A stretch of DNA of 64,000 nt from Ceratodon purpureus (lineage: Eukaryota > Streptophyta > Bryopsida > Pseudoditrichales > Ditrichaceae): contig CM026428.1 of assembly GCA_014871385.1 (NCBI GenBank), positions 82,153 to 146,152 on the forward strand, read 5' to 3'. The notes under the pieces were generated by a model. It saw nothing but the letters and a program-made list of their open reading frames with translations. It ran no database searches and was not told where the DNA came from. The position numbers were made by a program, and so were the translations under genes. Positions 17,854 to 30,530 of the stretch are shown here, piece by piece. Numbering within the stretch: position 1 is the first letter of the stretch; each line of letters starts with the position of its first letter.

Positions 17854-20023
17854 TCAGTCCTTCTCCTTCGACCTGGTCATGCGTGGCTCGGATCCTTCTG
17901 TCTTCGCTGCCCGCTCCGCCTCACGCCTAGCACTCCGTTCCGCCTTTGACTCCTTCGTCTTGGTCTCCAATGAAAGCCGGGTAACGACCCGGTTCTTCGG
18001 AGATTTGGGAGACTTCGGCAACATATGCGAGGGAGGGGTTCCGGACGTAGGGGTCCGAGTCCCAATTCCTGCTGTCCCAACCGGGGAGCTCGCATAAGTT
18101 TCCGAGTCGGACCCGGAAATCGTAATGGGTCCCTTCGCTGTTGGTTCCTTCCTCTTCCTCAAAACTCTCCGGGCACTGGAACTGTCAACAGGGGAGTCCA
18201 CCACTGGCGTTCCGGTGGGCGTAGGAGTCACCGTTCCGGTCTGGGCTGTGGGTGAAGGGGTAAGTGCCCCCTCCTGAGTCACTCGGGTCCGTCCGGTTGG
18301 TGAAATGGACCTTCCCCATTCCGCTCCGGCCACCTCCCCTTGGTAAACCGCAACAATCACGGACTATCCGAGTGTTGGAAGAACAACCGGTTGCACAGGC
18401 CGGGTTACCTCTTCCGTAACCGTCCGCTCCTCGGATCGCCTAACGGTGACTGTAGTCCCTGTCACCTCGCCTGACTGGTGGGGATCGCGCAGCCTTGCTG
18501 AGCCGTGCTGGCTCCGGGTGACGCCACCTGACCTTGGTGTTCCCGGATCATATCCGCGATGGTCCGAGCCGGTTTGAAGATATCCGAGTCGACCGCCATC
18601 TGCTCCTCAAGCTGGAGGTTGCGCTCCAATGGGGTCCTGAATGCTACACCGTGGGATTCCCCTACAATGGTCCGAGAGGGAGATCCAGGAAACCTGGTTC
18701 CGACGCTGGGACTTCTGATTCCTGGATTGAGCAGCTGCCGAACCTTCTCTAGAATCTAGTTCATCGAGTGCTCGCATTTGGAGAGGATCGTGATGATCTT
18801 CTGTTTGTTCTCCAAATCTGCAGGTTGCAATACATTCTCGTCGAACAACCGGGCCTTGTTGACTATAGCACCTGGATTCCCTACCAACTTCCGAAGCTCA
18901 CCCAAGGTCTCCTCTTGCTCGACATCGAACTTCCGGATCTCCTCGCTCTTCGTCGCCAGTTCCCTCGTAAGCTCCTGCAACTAAAGCTCCAACTGCTTCT
19001 TCTCGCTCCGAAGCTTTGGGGCGTCCTTCAAAAGCTCCACCTCTCGGATCACCTCCTCCGGTAAACAGCCCCCGAGCGACGTGCAGACTCTCCGGAACAG
19101 CGTCTCGATCCGATCGTAAGAGGCCTGCGCCCATGAGTTTCCTCCCGAATTCCCCGGAACGATTCAACCGGAAATCCCCGCTCGGAACTGACCTCCTTCC
19201 GTTCTGCATCTCCCCAGGCTGTGGAGGGCTCCACGTGTTGCAACGTAGCGCGTTCCGATCGCGATTTGGAGTGGGCCTTCGTAGCGCCGGGATTCGGAAT
19301 GATCGCCGTATCATCATCCCCTTCCGTGGACGCCGTATCCGAGGTTTCGCCGTGCGGTACGACATCCATCCCTGGCGGAATCTCCTGAAAGCAGAGGAAG
19401 TTCTTCGCCGTCGTATAAGTCTCCTCCTCCTTATCCATCAGCAAGCTATACGCGTGATAGAGGTGGTAGAGAAAAGGGGGGATTGGCGTCGGCTTCTTTC
19501 CGATCGAGGGCACCAACTTGTGCACGGTTTCCGCCATGAGCGCAGCCCAATTCATTGGACGCTCCCCTGTGTACGCTCCGAGTATGGTGTTTCCAACCGT
19601 GATGGTGACCTGTTCCGGTTTCAACGGATACAGGATCGGAACGAGGAAGGCTAGGACCTGTCTCTGTCTCCTATCCTTACAGGCGTCTATCCAGTACCCG
19701 TTGTTCTTATGGATCTTCTTGTGGAACCTATCTTGCACGTACTTATTCGTCCGGGTTGCCCAAAGGAGTCCGTTCTGCTCGAAACTGTAAGTTTCCGCCC
19801 ATTGTTCCGCGCCCCACAGCGTGGGCTTGCCCCGGATCGTGTTGTCCCACCTATTGTCCGGCCCGTCCAGAATCTCCGCCACCATCGTCTCATCCTTCAG
19901 CAACCATGGCCGTGACAGCAAACCCTCACACCTCATCCGGGCGAGGTCGTCAATCAACTCGTTCATCGCTGACTCTCTCTCCGGAGTGGCGGGGCTAAGA
20001 ACTCTACACTGAACGTGCGCCAT
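17854..20023 (-). pseudogene. gag-like protein of LTR-like element, frameshifted
   Basis: Close relative of the 731-aa protein at 54424-56619. The N-terminal 300 codons are open (start MAHVQCRVLSPATPE at 20023), and the shared core includes GPDNRWDNTIRGKPTLW and VNWAALMAE (here MNWAALMAE). The frame breaks near 19115. Later parts reappear in other frames: the coiled-coil segment at 18756-18980 and the Ser/Pro-rich tail at 17854-18360. Multiple shifts and stops mark it as dead. Confidence 0.75.
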
Positions 20024-20611
20024 TTCTACGTCTTACTTCTCTCCCTTTGCGATCCGACAACAAGAAACCCGGCAATCCAACTGCCAGTGAATCGGAATAG
20101 ACAAAACACCTCACCGCTCTTTCACTCTCTACTCCCAGTCCGCAAAAAGGAACTCCAAACCCTAACACTCCCGCTCATATACCCAGGGTATCATAAACGC
20201 TGCGGCGGCCCGTAATTGCAGCCGCCACCGTACCGAGCTAGGCACCTATCCGAGTCATGATGACTTCCGCGTCGTTTTGGATCCTAGACACGGTTACAGT
20301 AACGGTCAGTTCTCGGATCGTCGACCCGTACCGAGTTCCGGGATCAGGGTTCCGAGAATACTCCAGGAACCTTAACGCAGGAATCTACGGGTTACACAAT
20401 GGCTGTTTCTGTTTTACTTCATGCTACATAGTCGCAATTAAATATGCTTTCTGAGATATTTCTCACGGCGTGAATAACGCTGCTTGAAGCAGTCCTATAA
20501 GTTACCCATAGACCCTCCAACTATTTTATTGCTCTAGATAAAGTTGCGTTTCTAATAATGCAATCTATGTTCTGACTGATGAGAATGAGCCTTGTAAAAA
20601 AGGTGTGCTGT

Positions 20612-20754
<143 letters not shown>

Positions 20755-20944
20755 GCGTTGGTCAAGGAATTTTTCAACCTACTAAATTGCAAATCTGAAG
20801 TTGAAAATCCTAAGCAATAGTGTACAACTACGTTGCGGAATAACCCTATCTGAATGCTGATAATTTAGGCAGGATCTATTTTGCAGACTGGACGTAATCA
20901 ACGAAAGGAAGTACGCAGTTAACATTATATGTCGAATGAGCGTA

Positions 20945-21125
20945 CCTGATTTGGAGTGACCGGTGTTGCGCGAGCTGGGGCACCACTCTGGGTCGGTCTA
21001 GAAAACGCCATTACCTCCTCCACCTCCCCGAACGGAAAAGAAATGGCGATTCTGGATCGAGGCCACAAGTACTCCTCACCTTCAGAGTCATCGGAGCAGC
21101 TACCACACTCAGAGAACAACGTCAT
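20945..21125 (-). CDS. Putative first exon of an unknown minus-strand gene
   Basis: ATG at 21125 (MTLFSECGSCSDDSEGEEY) opens a 60-codon frame ending at a good donor (CAG|GTACGC). The peptide is acidic and Ser-rich, then turns into ATPVTPNQ. No following exon can be identified toward lower coordinates, where the CT microsatellite lies. It could be the 5' remnant of a transposon gene or a host gene. No function is offered. Confidence 0.25.
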
Positions 21126-21495
21126 TGCAATGGATTAGGGATCACAAAAAATCCGTCTCAAGCAGCAGCGCAAAAGACCTGACCACCTTGTGTGCCTGCA
21201 AATAGACATCTGCTGCATTTGGGTGTGGAGACTACGTATAGGCTATGGCGCCCACTGTCACGGCCAACATTGGGCGTTGGGGTCTATTAAAAAAGGATTA
21301 TATCTTTGCAATTTGGCGTGGCGGTTCTGTCGTGGTGCGGTGATCTCTTTCGTCCACCTCGGTAGGTATTGATGTCCATTCATTGCTGTCCGCTGCCAAC
21401 CCCGGCCGTTGTGCCGGGAAATAACTAGAACAACGGTGAGGAGTGCAACATTGTGCCTAAGATACTGCCATTCCCCTCTTCTTCCAACCCTCACG

Positions 21496-22255
21496 TATGG
21501 ATCCCTCTAGTGTGCCAGATTATGAGCAAATCCTTGGCGAGGACCATGATGAGGAGGACCGTTGGTGGTTTCTTTAGAATGCCGTAGGAGAGGGACAATA
21601 CACCGGCAATGATAACAATCTGAGTAGCGTGTCCAGAGAAACAACCGAGAGCCAGATAGAGGGTACGGATGTTGGAGAAGATCTTGCACCAAGGAGCGCC
21701 CCTCATCCGATGCCGTGTCTTGGCAAGGCAGAGATTGTCATGGTAGAGAACCTCTACAGGAAGTACGAGTGCAGTGCAGATTTCTGAAGGGACTTACTAA
21801 ACTTGTTTGTGGTTGTCCTATCATTACAGAAGTTGCAAGTGGTTAATGCCGACAGTGGGGTGATTGAAGTGAGGTCTTTGATAGTCACTTTATCTTCGTC
21901 CATTGGTTTCTGTTTTGTCTTGATCGGAACGGTATTTGTTATGTTCCTTTCTCAGTTGGTGCAGCGATTGTTTCAGGATTCTTTCTTGTCTCCGCAAACT
22001 TCAAAGGATCATTTGCCATTCCAATCCCAAATAGATACGTGCTATGAGATGTTAGTGAGTGAACTGGTGGAACCTGGACATTCCTCGCAAGGAACTGACA
22101 AAGATGGAGATCAAAGCGATATGGTTGATGAAAGAGAGGAGTTTGATGAACAACCAATAGTTGGTAAATTAGAGGCGATGGGCCTTTGGAGTGAATGGTA
22201 TGAGAATTTGACCGATGAGCTAGAGTACAACATGGACTGTTGGTCTCCCAAATAG
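21496..22255 (+). pseudogene. Degenerate acidic coding region, unknown
   Basis: ATG at 21496 (MDPSSVPDYEQILGEDHDEE) opens a frame with one TAG after 26 codons that continues to a TGA near 21784. A second frame (21803-22255) contains a hydrophobic stretch near its start (about residues 28-48), which could be a membrane segment or chance. It ends in an acidic tail with MGLWSEWYENLTDELEY. Composition suggests real former coding sequence, but I recognise no family. The two parts may be exons of one gene or unrelated. Confidence 0.3.
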
Positions 22256-23516
22256 AACGAACGCATTCCGTAATCTTGTAGTGTCATTTGTTTGCAGTTC
22301 TGGAGCCATACTGAAGAGATCAATGGTCGGACAGTATACAATATTTAGTACTTGTACCCTTACGCTCTCTGAAATTTTGATTTGTTTGCGGGATCATGGA
22401 ATTACTGTGAATAAATCATGGCGCAGTTTCATCTCTACCGTATTAGCACTTCAGTTAAATGGCGTCTTCTGCTATTGGAATCGATGTGGTCCTTCAAAGT
22501 TTGGCCCGGAAGCATGGATAGAAGCACAAATCCGTGTCTTCGCGTGCACTATTGTGTTAATGGAGGAGGAGCACCCCAGAACAACCACGTACAGTCGTTG
22601 CAATCTGTTCTATCGATTTAAGTTTGAATAAAGCATACACAGGACAGTATGGTATCCTCGAATTCACGATTCAGGAAGAGAATATCATACCGCGCAACCG
22701 CAAGAAGTCATAACATTTACAGATTTTTACAGAAGAAGCAATGTTAAAACAAAATATGAAAAATTGACAATGCACATCATTCCATTGTATACTTGTTCAA
22801 TCTCAAGTTTAGCATTGTGAATTTCACCGCCCTTCCGATGTTTGATATTTTGTATTTCTAGTTGAAGACTGTAGCTGGAGGTGGACTCGAATTCTTTATC
22901 GAGCACCTAACGGATCCCATATTTGAGAAACTCGTACCTCCATACTTACTCATTTCTAGGAGCCTCTGTCGCTATGAAGTCTGTGACGGCATTCATTAGT
23001 TCTTCTTTCCATTTAAGGGCTTTAGTGGCCCGGTCCTGATGACGAAGAAGCGATTCGTATTCATTGACTTTTTGTATCACTCTGCCATGCGTTTTTTCCA
23101 GTATTTCCTCCATTAGGGGAAGATTGGGGTCTCCAATGGGCCTTTGGTCGAAATCCGTGCTTGAAAATTAGGCCATGCCTGTGCACTTTACCTGCTGGCA
23201 CCAACTGTGCCAGCAGGTCGCCAAATGCTGCCAGCAGTGCCAGCAATTGGCATTTGGGGGGTCCAGCCAATCGCTTCCCTTCCATACCCCACCCCACCCC
23301 ACCCCACCCCCCCATTGGACAATACAAGCAGTAATGACACTGTCACCGACCGTGTGCCCACTGTTGTCAGCGGATCCTGTTGTCAGCGGGGCAAATTTTG
23401 TTGTCAGCGGGCAGGATATCGACCAATGAGATTTCGAAGAGAAGTGTCAGCGGGCAGGAAGCTCACCTAATCCGGGCTGTCTTACAAGGCCCGTTGGAGA
23501 CCTGATTTTTTCCCTA
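22256..23516. other. Region without a supported gene; simple repeats
   Basis: I see no gene. Notable items are a CCCCA run at 23287-23313, a cluster of TGCCAGCAG-type words near 23200-23250, and four TTGTCAGCGG/TGTCAGCGG copies between about 23364 and 23455. Confidence 0.5.
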
Positions 23517-24740
23517 ATGGAGAATCCGGACTTTTGTATTCAGCCTCTCCAGCTCCATAGTTGTAGATGTCAAAACGGCGCCGCTCACGGCTGCGAGAGG
23601 TCTCAGTTTCTTGACAGTCCCCTGTTCAGCACATGCGGATATGGCGGAAGCGAGCTCTATAGTCGTGGTTTCCCTTATGTGAGCCACTTTAAAGTAATTC
23701 TTTTGTGTGCGACGATGGTGACGTAGCAATTCTCCGTGCTTTGCTTTCAAGGTGACCACTTTGTCTTGTGCAGCTACAAGGTCTCTCATTGCTTTCTCTT
23801 TGTCTGCCGCAGATGCAACGTATTCGGCGTGGATTTTGCGTTTGTTCCTTCTCGTTGCTTCAACAATCTCATCGCTGATTACACGGAGGCCCCTGACAAA
23901 CTTCTCCTCTCCTCCATACGTGCACCGTTCACCTCGATCCCGGCGTACCCTAGGACGTAACACATGATGCCCTCCGTCGTCCGCACCAAATTCTGTAGAG
24001 CAACCTTCCTCACGTTTCGGCAACATAACCTGATGATATGATACCCCACGCAATTGGTCACAGTAACCCAACCCTAGTATTTCCAATTATAAAATCTTAT
24101 ACATACAGTCATTGACGACAATTTCAACTTCCACCAGTTCCGCTGGTTTTATCAGTAGTGACCTCGCCACCAAGTCACAAAACTCAGAGCTACATCTAGC
24201 GTGCATAGAGTACATCACGAGTCTAAATAGAGCGGGGGCACTTACAGGTCGAGCTTGCGGACGTGGTCCACGGACGTTGCCCCCAGAGTCAGGTTGAGGA
24301 AGTACACTTCTGTGAATAAACGGGTATGGTATGCTGTTGTTAGCAAACTTGTGGAGTGGAACGAAGGGTGTTCTCTTCCACGCCAAGAAGCAACAAGCCA
24401 TGGCAAATTCCAGCCAGTCGACCGGCTCCCCTGCACGCTATACTGCCAGGCCACGGGCAAAGTGGAGCGGAAGGAGACGTTGGAGGAGAAGGCGCTGGTG
24501 CACTCTCTCGTATAACTCTACCACGTACAGATTGTACTCCTCACCGTCCTCTTCGAGAAACTCGTACCCCAACGAAGCTCCTCCCCCGTCATACTCCATT
24601 GCTGCTCCGTGTCGTTGAATGATATCTTGTTTCTTGAAAATGTGATGAGTAGTCGTATCACCAGGGATGAAGCCGCTTCCATTAAGCATCATGCACCTGT
24701 AGAACCAATCCTTCCACTCAGATCTTGTTCTCTCGGCCAT
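23517..24740 (-). pseudogene. Two-exon coiled-coil protein gene, frameshifted
   Basis: Exon 1 starts at the ATG at 24740 (MAERTRSEWKDWFYRCMM) and ends at a GTAAGT donor near 24247, with one frameshift near 24455. Exon 2 begins after an ATCATCAG acceptor near 24030, in the phase required by exon 1, and codes NVRKVALQNLVRTTEGIMCY. It then shifts frame near 23905 into a helical charged segment (EATRRNKRKIHAEYV, AADKEKAMRDLVAAQDKVV) that looks like a coiled coil. It stops at 23517. Matching splice phases show this was a real gene. Two frameshifts suggest decay or assembly errors. Function unknown. Confidence 0.45.
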
Positions 24741-27010
24741 CTTCGTGGACGCGCTTCAGTCCGAACACTACTCTCCTACTACTGGACAATTGCAAAAACC
24801 GTAGTGTGCGTTCCAGAAGTCTGAGACGACCTTGGCTATGGTGCATAGATCTTCCAGAGCAGCGTGTAATGGATCAGGTAAACCTAGTTGATGTCTGTAC
24901 CTTCATTTGATGTTACGTAGAAGTGGAGATCTGACTATGAGCTGCTCTTTTGGTAATTTGCTCGTACGGATGCAAGATATGGAATACTGGATGCACTCAA
25001 TGCCCATCAATGAAGTATTCCTTGTAATACCGTGGTGTCTCCCTTGGAACCGTGTTCTTTTCTATTCCAGTAGTTCTCGGTCTTAAGGCAGTGACGGTTC
25101 TTAAGATACCTCTCATAATATACGGGGAACACGGCATATACCCTGTTCATTTCTTACGGGTACTGACATGATATCCTCATACTCGTTGTCAGGTTATCCA
25201 CATGATGACCCAGATATCGGTGATTTCCGAAATTCGTGCTTTAGCTACCTCAGAATTGTTTTCTCAAGGTTTTCCAAAATGGGTTTCGTCAGGAGGGTTT
25301 GGATTGTATTGGCCGGCATTGGCAATTGCATGGCAGTACTCGTCCGGGTTCACAGTTGTTGCATCCTGCCAGTACTTCTTCCCCCAATAGCTCCCGCAAT
25401 TATTGAATACCAATAATAATCGCCAGGATGGGGGGAGGCGGCAACGAATCCGAGCAATTTTTGGAAAAAATTGATATCAACCACTCCTGTTTAGGGTGAC
25501 GACAGAAGATTACACTTTCAACGTGGGAGTGGTTTGCAATTCTCCGCACATAGTTGCATTCTTATTGTCGTACTACTGTGACAGATGGTGGCAAAGTATG
25601 GAATGGAAAAGTGATTAACCGATCCCAAATACATATTAGGGATCGACCTTGTCCCATAAACTCTGAGATATGCTCCGGATTAGTTCTGGGGCATGAAATC
25701 GTTCCAAGATTCAGCACGCACTCTTCAGGAGACGTGACATTTTAATTTCACAAATGGAGGTCGGCCTTCGGCCTTCGAAACCCTAAACAGCAGACTACGT
25801 TGGGAGGTGTTCGCAGCCTTGTGAGCCCCGACAGACATAGGAACTTCCGGCCTCGAGAGCCGTGGCAGCCATCGGCCTCAAACAAGTAAGTCTCGTAGAT
25901 GTAATTATAAGTCAATTCAATGTAAGCTTCAATTTCAGTACTGTGAAGAGGCTAACGTACATGAGCAGGTCTATAACATTGGTTGGTTTTGTGAATTGCC
26001 TTGTCCCATCGAGTCCGTGCTAACTCGATACTTTACTCCCTTCTACAGCTTCCGAGGCAATCACTGGGAGAACTCGAGCGGGCAAAGTAACACAACAGAC
26101 TAGATTTCATCACATGCTGCGACTTCCCCAGCTGCAACGAACAAAATGAAACAACGATACTAAGATACGGTTGAGTGTATCGTGCCACACTCATATCAAT
26201 AAGTGTCCCACCTCAAATTTCTCGCCAATTTGGTGTACCATGGGTTCTGAGTATTGAGAAGCAATTAGGTATTGGATGCGACAGTTCTATGGGCAATTCA
26301 AATTTACGTTTCTTATGTGTTATAATTGTACATGTGACTAGACGGAATTGCCATGGCCAGAGCAAGGAGATTGCCATGTAACAGTTTGGAGAGGATTTCA
26401 TTGCGGGATGCAAAGCTCCTCACACGAGAGAGAGTTTGGGCGAGGAAAATAATCTTTTTCTAGTCAAATGTTATTGCAACATCTGCGTTGGGTCACCATC
26501 CTCTAGGTGCTCACCGTCGATGTGCACTAAGCATCTGTTGGATTTTGGAAGACATCCATATTACAGGGGGCGCACCCAGGTATAATTTATTGTTGATTTT
26601 TTTAAGTACTCTGCAGATATAATTTTCCATACTCTCAAATAATATTCATTGAAATAAGCGAATTGTATCCAGCCTACAGAGAAGTCCACATTCTGATAAT
26701 CATGTTTAGACACAACACCGTTTAATCCTTACGAAACCAAGCCACACACATCCGTTTAATTTTATTTACATTTTCTGTAATAAAGAGTATGGACCATAAT
26801 TGAACCCTCTTGCCAACTCGGGATCACCTGGACCCCCTTTCACAATGGTTGACTAACCATGATCTGGATGTATTGGGATGGTCAGATACTTAGTTTGTTG
26901 ACATCCATGTTTGTGTAAACGATGCAGGGTACTTAACATCTGAGGATTCCTTGGATGAGTAATGGGAGACTCACATACAGAATGAATATGGTCGTCTTGG
27001 AAGAGCTTGT
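24741..27010. other. Stretch without a supported gene
   Basis: Short frames up to about 80 codons are present but none shows a recognisable domain, matching splice structure or a homologue within the window. The last few hundred bases before 27011 probably belong to the CACTA element. Confidence 0.5.
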
Positions 27011-30000
27011 TTGCTTCGAGAGGCGGCCCCCGAAACCGACGCCAACTTGAACATAATTGGTCTAGATCACCATGCATTTAACAGGTACGATGATATGACG
27101 AGGATTGCGGAGGAGCAACTCGAGGCAGATTTCAATGAGGGAGATGCGGCCCCAGCACCAAGAAGTCCAGGGGGGGCACCTCCTGCGGAGGCAGCAGAGG
27201 TCGATGAAGAAGGTGGATTCAACGACATGGATCCCGTGACGGCCGAGGAAGTAGACCATATGGCAGCTGCAGAGCGATTTCTCAAGGAGAGTCCAACACA
27301 CTTCTCTTCGCCGGGTCCCGATTGAGCAGTTTGAGTGCGACCATCATATTGCTACAATCCTGCAGAACGCATAAGTGCACTTCAACATTTATTACAGAGC
27401 TTTTAACCATCCTCAAGAACTCTATATTACGAGACCCTAATACCCTTCCACCCAGTGAGTACGCTGCAACTAAGCTCCTACGTAAGTTAGGACTCGAGCA
27501 CGTGGACATCAATGTATGCCCTAACAGTTGTATGTTGTATCGCGGACAGGATGCGGACAAAGATACCTGTACGAAGCCCACCTGCAGGGCTCCAAGATTT
27601 CGGCGTGTTGGGATGAGGCGGATGGCCCAGAAGGTACTCAGATTCTTCCCGTTAATTCCCCACCTTCAAAGGATCTGCAGCACACCAAAACGCGCGACAC
27701 TCCAGACCTGGCACAGTGCGAACAAGAGTATTGACGGAAAAATGCGACACGCTACTGATAGCAAATAGTGGGAATTTGTGGATTCCATGGATGAGTCCTT
27801 TACTTCTGAACATCGAAACATTAGATTAGGATTGGCAACTGATGGTCTAAATCCCTTCTCTGTAAAGAGGTCTACATGGTCCACATGGCCGGTTGTGCTC
27901 GTTAATTACAACATACCCCCTTGGTTGAGCACCAAGAAGGGATTCTTGATTTTGAGTATGATCATACATGGACCGCATTCAGTGACTGGTTCTTGCTTTG
28001 ACGTTTACCTTCAATCCCTTGTCGAAGAACTACAACGACTCTGGGAGCTTGCTGGAGTTGAAACAGTGGACGCTTCACGTTACAGGGACGAGGCTACGTT
28101 TAATCTGCGTGCAGTTCTTATATGGACATTGCACGATTTTCCGGCCTATGGCCTTGTTTCTGGCTGTGTCACAAAGGGCTATGTTGGCTGCCCTTGTTGT
28201 GGGCAGCACACCATGTCAAGACGGTCCATTGCCCTTAGAAAGAATGTTTACTCGTGCAATCAGTACCGTAGGTGGTTGTCCCCCACTCATCAACTTCGAC
28301 AAGATGCTGTGAACTTTGGAGGCTCATCTGGCAATACCACAGCTCCAACCCATCCCTCAGGAGCGACCACCATCCGGCATGGCAGAGAGAGGCAAACTTT
28401 TTTATACAACGGAGGTACGCCAAAGTCATCTGATCCAACTCGAAGATTTGGCCTTAATCGTGTGTCTAGTCTCTATCAACTTCCCTACTGGAAGGTACTG
28501 CACAGCTTACCCTTGCCTCAGATCATATTCTTCATTTTTTTATCGTTCCACATGACCAATTATTTTGCATGCAACTGTAAGTTTGTTTTGTTTTCCTTCT
28601 CTATCACCACTGCTAATTATTCCATTGATCCACGTATGACCGGGAACTCCCGATTCGGCACCTTGTTGATGTGATGCATACAGAACGCAACATATCAGCT
28701 AATATTTTGAAGCACATTTTTGGTGACAATGACACGGAAGATGTGCGGAAGGACATGGTGCAGGCGGGGATGATGCCTCACTTGTGGCTGCGGTTTCAAC
28801 CAGACTTTCAAAGGTATTTGCAACCTAGGGCACCATATGTTTTTACAGAATCTGAGCGGAGGTCTTTTCTGCGAGTAGTTGCTTCAACGAGCACTCCAAC
28901 CGGCTTTGCATCTTCGCTATAGAAGCACGCTAATAAGGACCGCTTGGCTGGACTTAAGTCACATGATCATCATGTTTTGTTACAACAAATCATGCCGGCA
29001 GCAATTCGTGGAAGTTTACAGGTAGGGCATCGCAATGCCGTGATCAGAATGGGAACTCTGTTCCACAAAATATGTGCGAAGGTGATCGACCCTCTCCAAA
29101 TCCCTGCACTATTGGACTACGCGCCTGAGACTCTCTGTCTCTTTGAGCTACATTTCCCACCGAGTTTCTTTGACATCATGACACATTTAACTGTGCACCT
29201 GGTCAAAGAGTTAGCACAATGTGGCCCTGTGCATACACGGTGGTGTTATCCCTTGGAGCGATATATGGGAATTCTGGCAACCTACGTCCGTAACATGGCG
29301 CAACCTGAGGCTAGCATGGCGTCTGGCTATACGGATGACGAAGCACTGGCGTTTGCTACAAAATACTTCGAGGATTTCCTCCACTCTCGACGTAGGATCT
29401 GGGATTCGGAGGAAGAATTGCGTGATTCCGAGGAACTTGTAATGGGGAAAGTGACGGGCGTAACCCTGTCCAGGGAGGATTTGCATGACATCCATGAGTT
29501 CGTAATTAGGCACTCAAAATTCACGGCGGAACTACTTGAGTAAGTGGCACTATTCTCCTACATTTGAATAAGTCCTTATTGTATTGTAATCGCATTGTAT
29601 TCTGTGCAGAATTAGATTCCATTTATTGACATTTTTTTGACCATTTGTAAAATGGCCCTGCATGTCAGCAGGGAATACACACAAGCAAAGGAAGTGCGAG
29701 ATCAAATGAGGCGGGTGTTCCGGTCAGGACAGGGTAGAAGGCAACATGGCACTGCAATTAATTACCTTGATCATTTCGCGTTGCTCCCCCCCTTTTTGGT
29801 GTGGCTCCACCGACACGTCCAGGCTTTACGAGCATCCAAATTCCCACTCGATGAGAGACTCGTGCAGCTCTCAAGAACGCCGTCAGCATCTGCAGAATCC
29901 CACGAATACATGTGGGCATACGGTGCGCTTTTCCGCTGCCTCGAAGACGAGTCCACAAGGTCGTACGCAACCTTCGACTCAGGTCTTAGCACATCAGTGA

Positions 30001-30530
30001 GCGGGAGGACTGCGAACAGCATTGAGGTCGGGATTTTTTAAAAAATCTATCGCGTCTCCTTCTCGGGTTGGAGCGTTGTTATTATGAAAGCAGACTGGGT
30101 CAGACAGGAAATGGTGCGGAAGGATGGTATGGGGTTTTGGAGTTGCAAGTTAGACGTCAGGGATGACCGTAGACGGATTAATCCATACATACTACCAGCA
30201 AACGCTGAGCAGGTGTTCTTCATGGAAGATGTGGTGACACCGGGCTGGACCATTGTTCTGCGTCATGAACCAAGGTCTCGCAGAATTGTGGGCAGCTTAG
30301 TGGATGCATTCGATTACACTCCAAATTTTGAAATTCTGAGCCACCTCGGCAGACCTACGTCAACACCACGGCCTGCGATCCCACCGAGGGACACGGTGAT
30401 CTTATAAGGGAAGTACCTGTTGGCAGAGTGGCGGAATTGGACGCGAATCTAAACCTTGCAGAAGATGACTCACACTATGACGATAACCAGTACGAAGATG
30501 AAGACGACATGGACCTCCATGCGACTTAGT
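27011..30530 (+). pseudogene. CACTA (En/Spm) TNP2-type transposase, decayed
   Basis: The order of TNP2 landmarks is clear. N-terminal: NVCPNSCMLYRGQD with following cysteines and a FFPLIPHLQRI segment. Core: NIRLGLATDGLNPFSVK, TWPVVLVNYNIPPWLS, FDVYLQSLVEELQRLWELAG and HDFPAYGLVSGCVTKGYVGC (27778-28260). Then an intron-like break near 28496-28635 and RHLVDVMHTERNISANILKH. The DUF4218-like region is at about 28944-29440 (LKSHDHHVLLQQIMPAAIRG, FPPSFFDIMTHLTVHLVKEL, YPLERYMGILATYVRN). A DUF4216-like tail is at 30084-30400 (INPYILPANAEQVFFMEDV). In-frame stops (TAG at 27766, TAG at 28920) and several frameshifts make it inactive. I could not find its CACTA ends or TSD. Confidence 0.88.

Larger units (their letters stand above)
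16828..20454 (-). mobile_element. LTR-like gag element, degraded copy
   Basis: The left edge is clear: TGTCGGAACACGGAAACGC at 16828 matches, in reverse, the end of the copy at 53899-57553. A 5-bp GATAT flanks it at 16823-16827 and recurs at 20455-20459, giving a 3,627-bp element close to the 3,655 bp of the other copy. The right terminal sequence does not match the other copy well over the last 100 bp, so that end is tentative. The element contains a broken gag-like gene and a 56-bp tandem duplication. I see no internal LTR boundary and no primer-binding site. Confidence 0.6.
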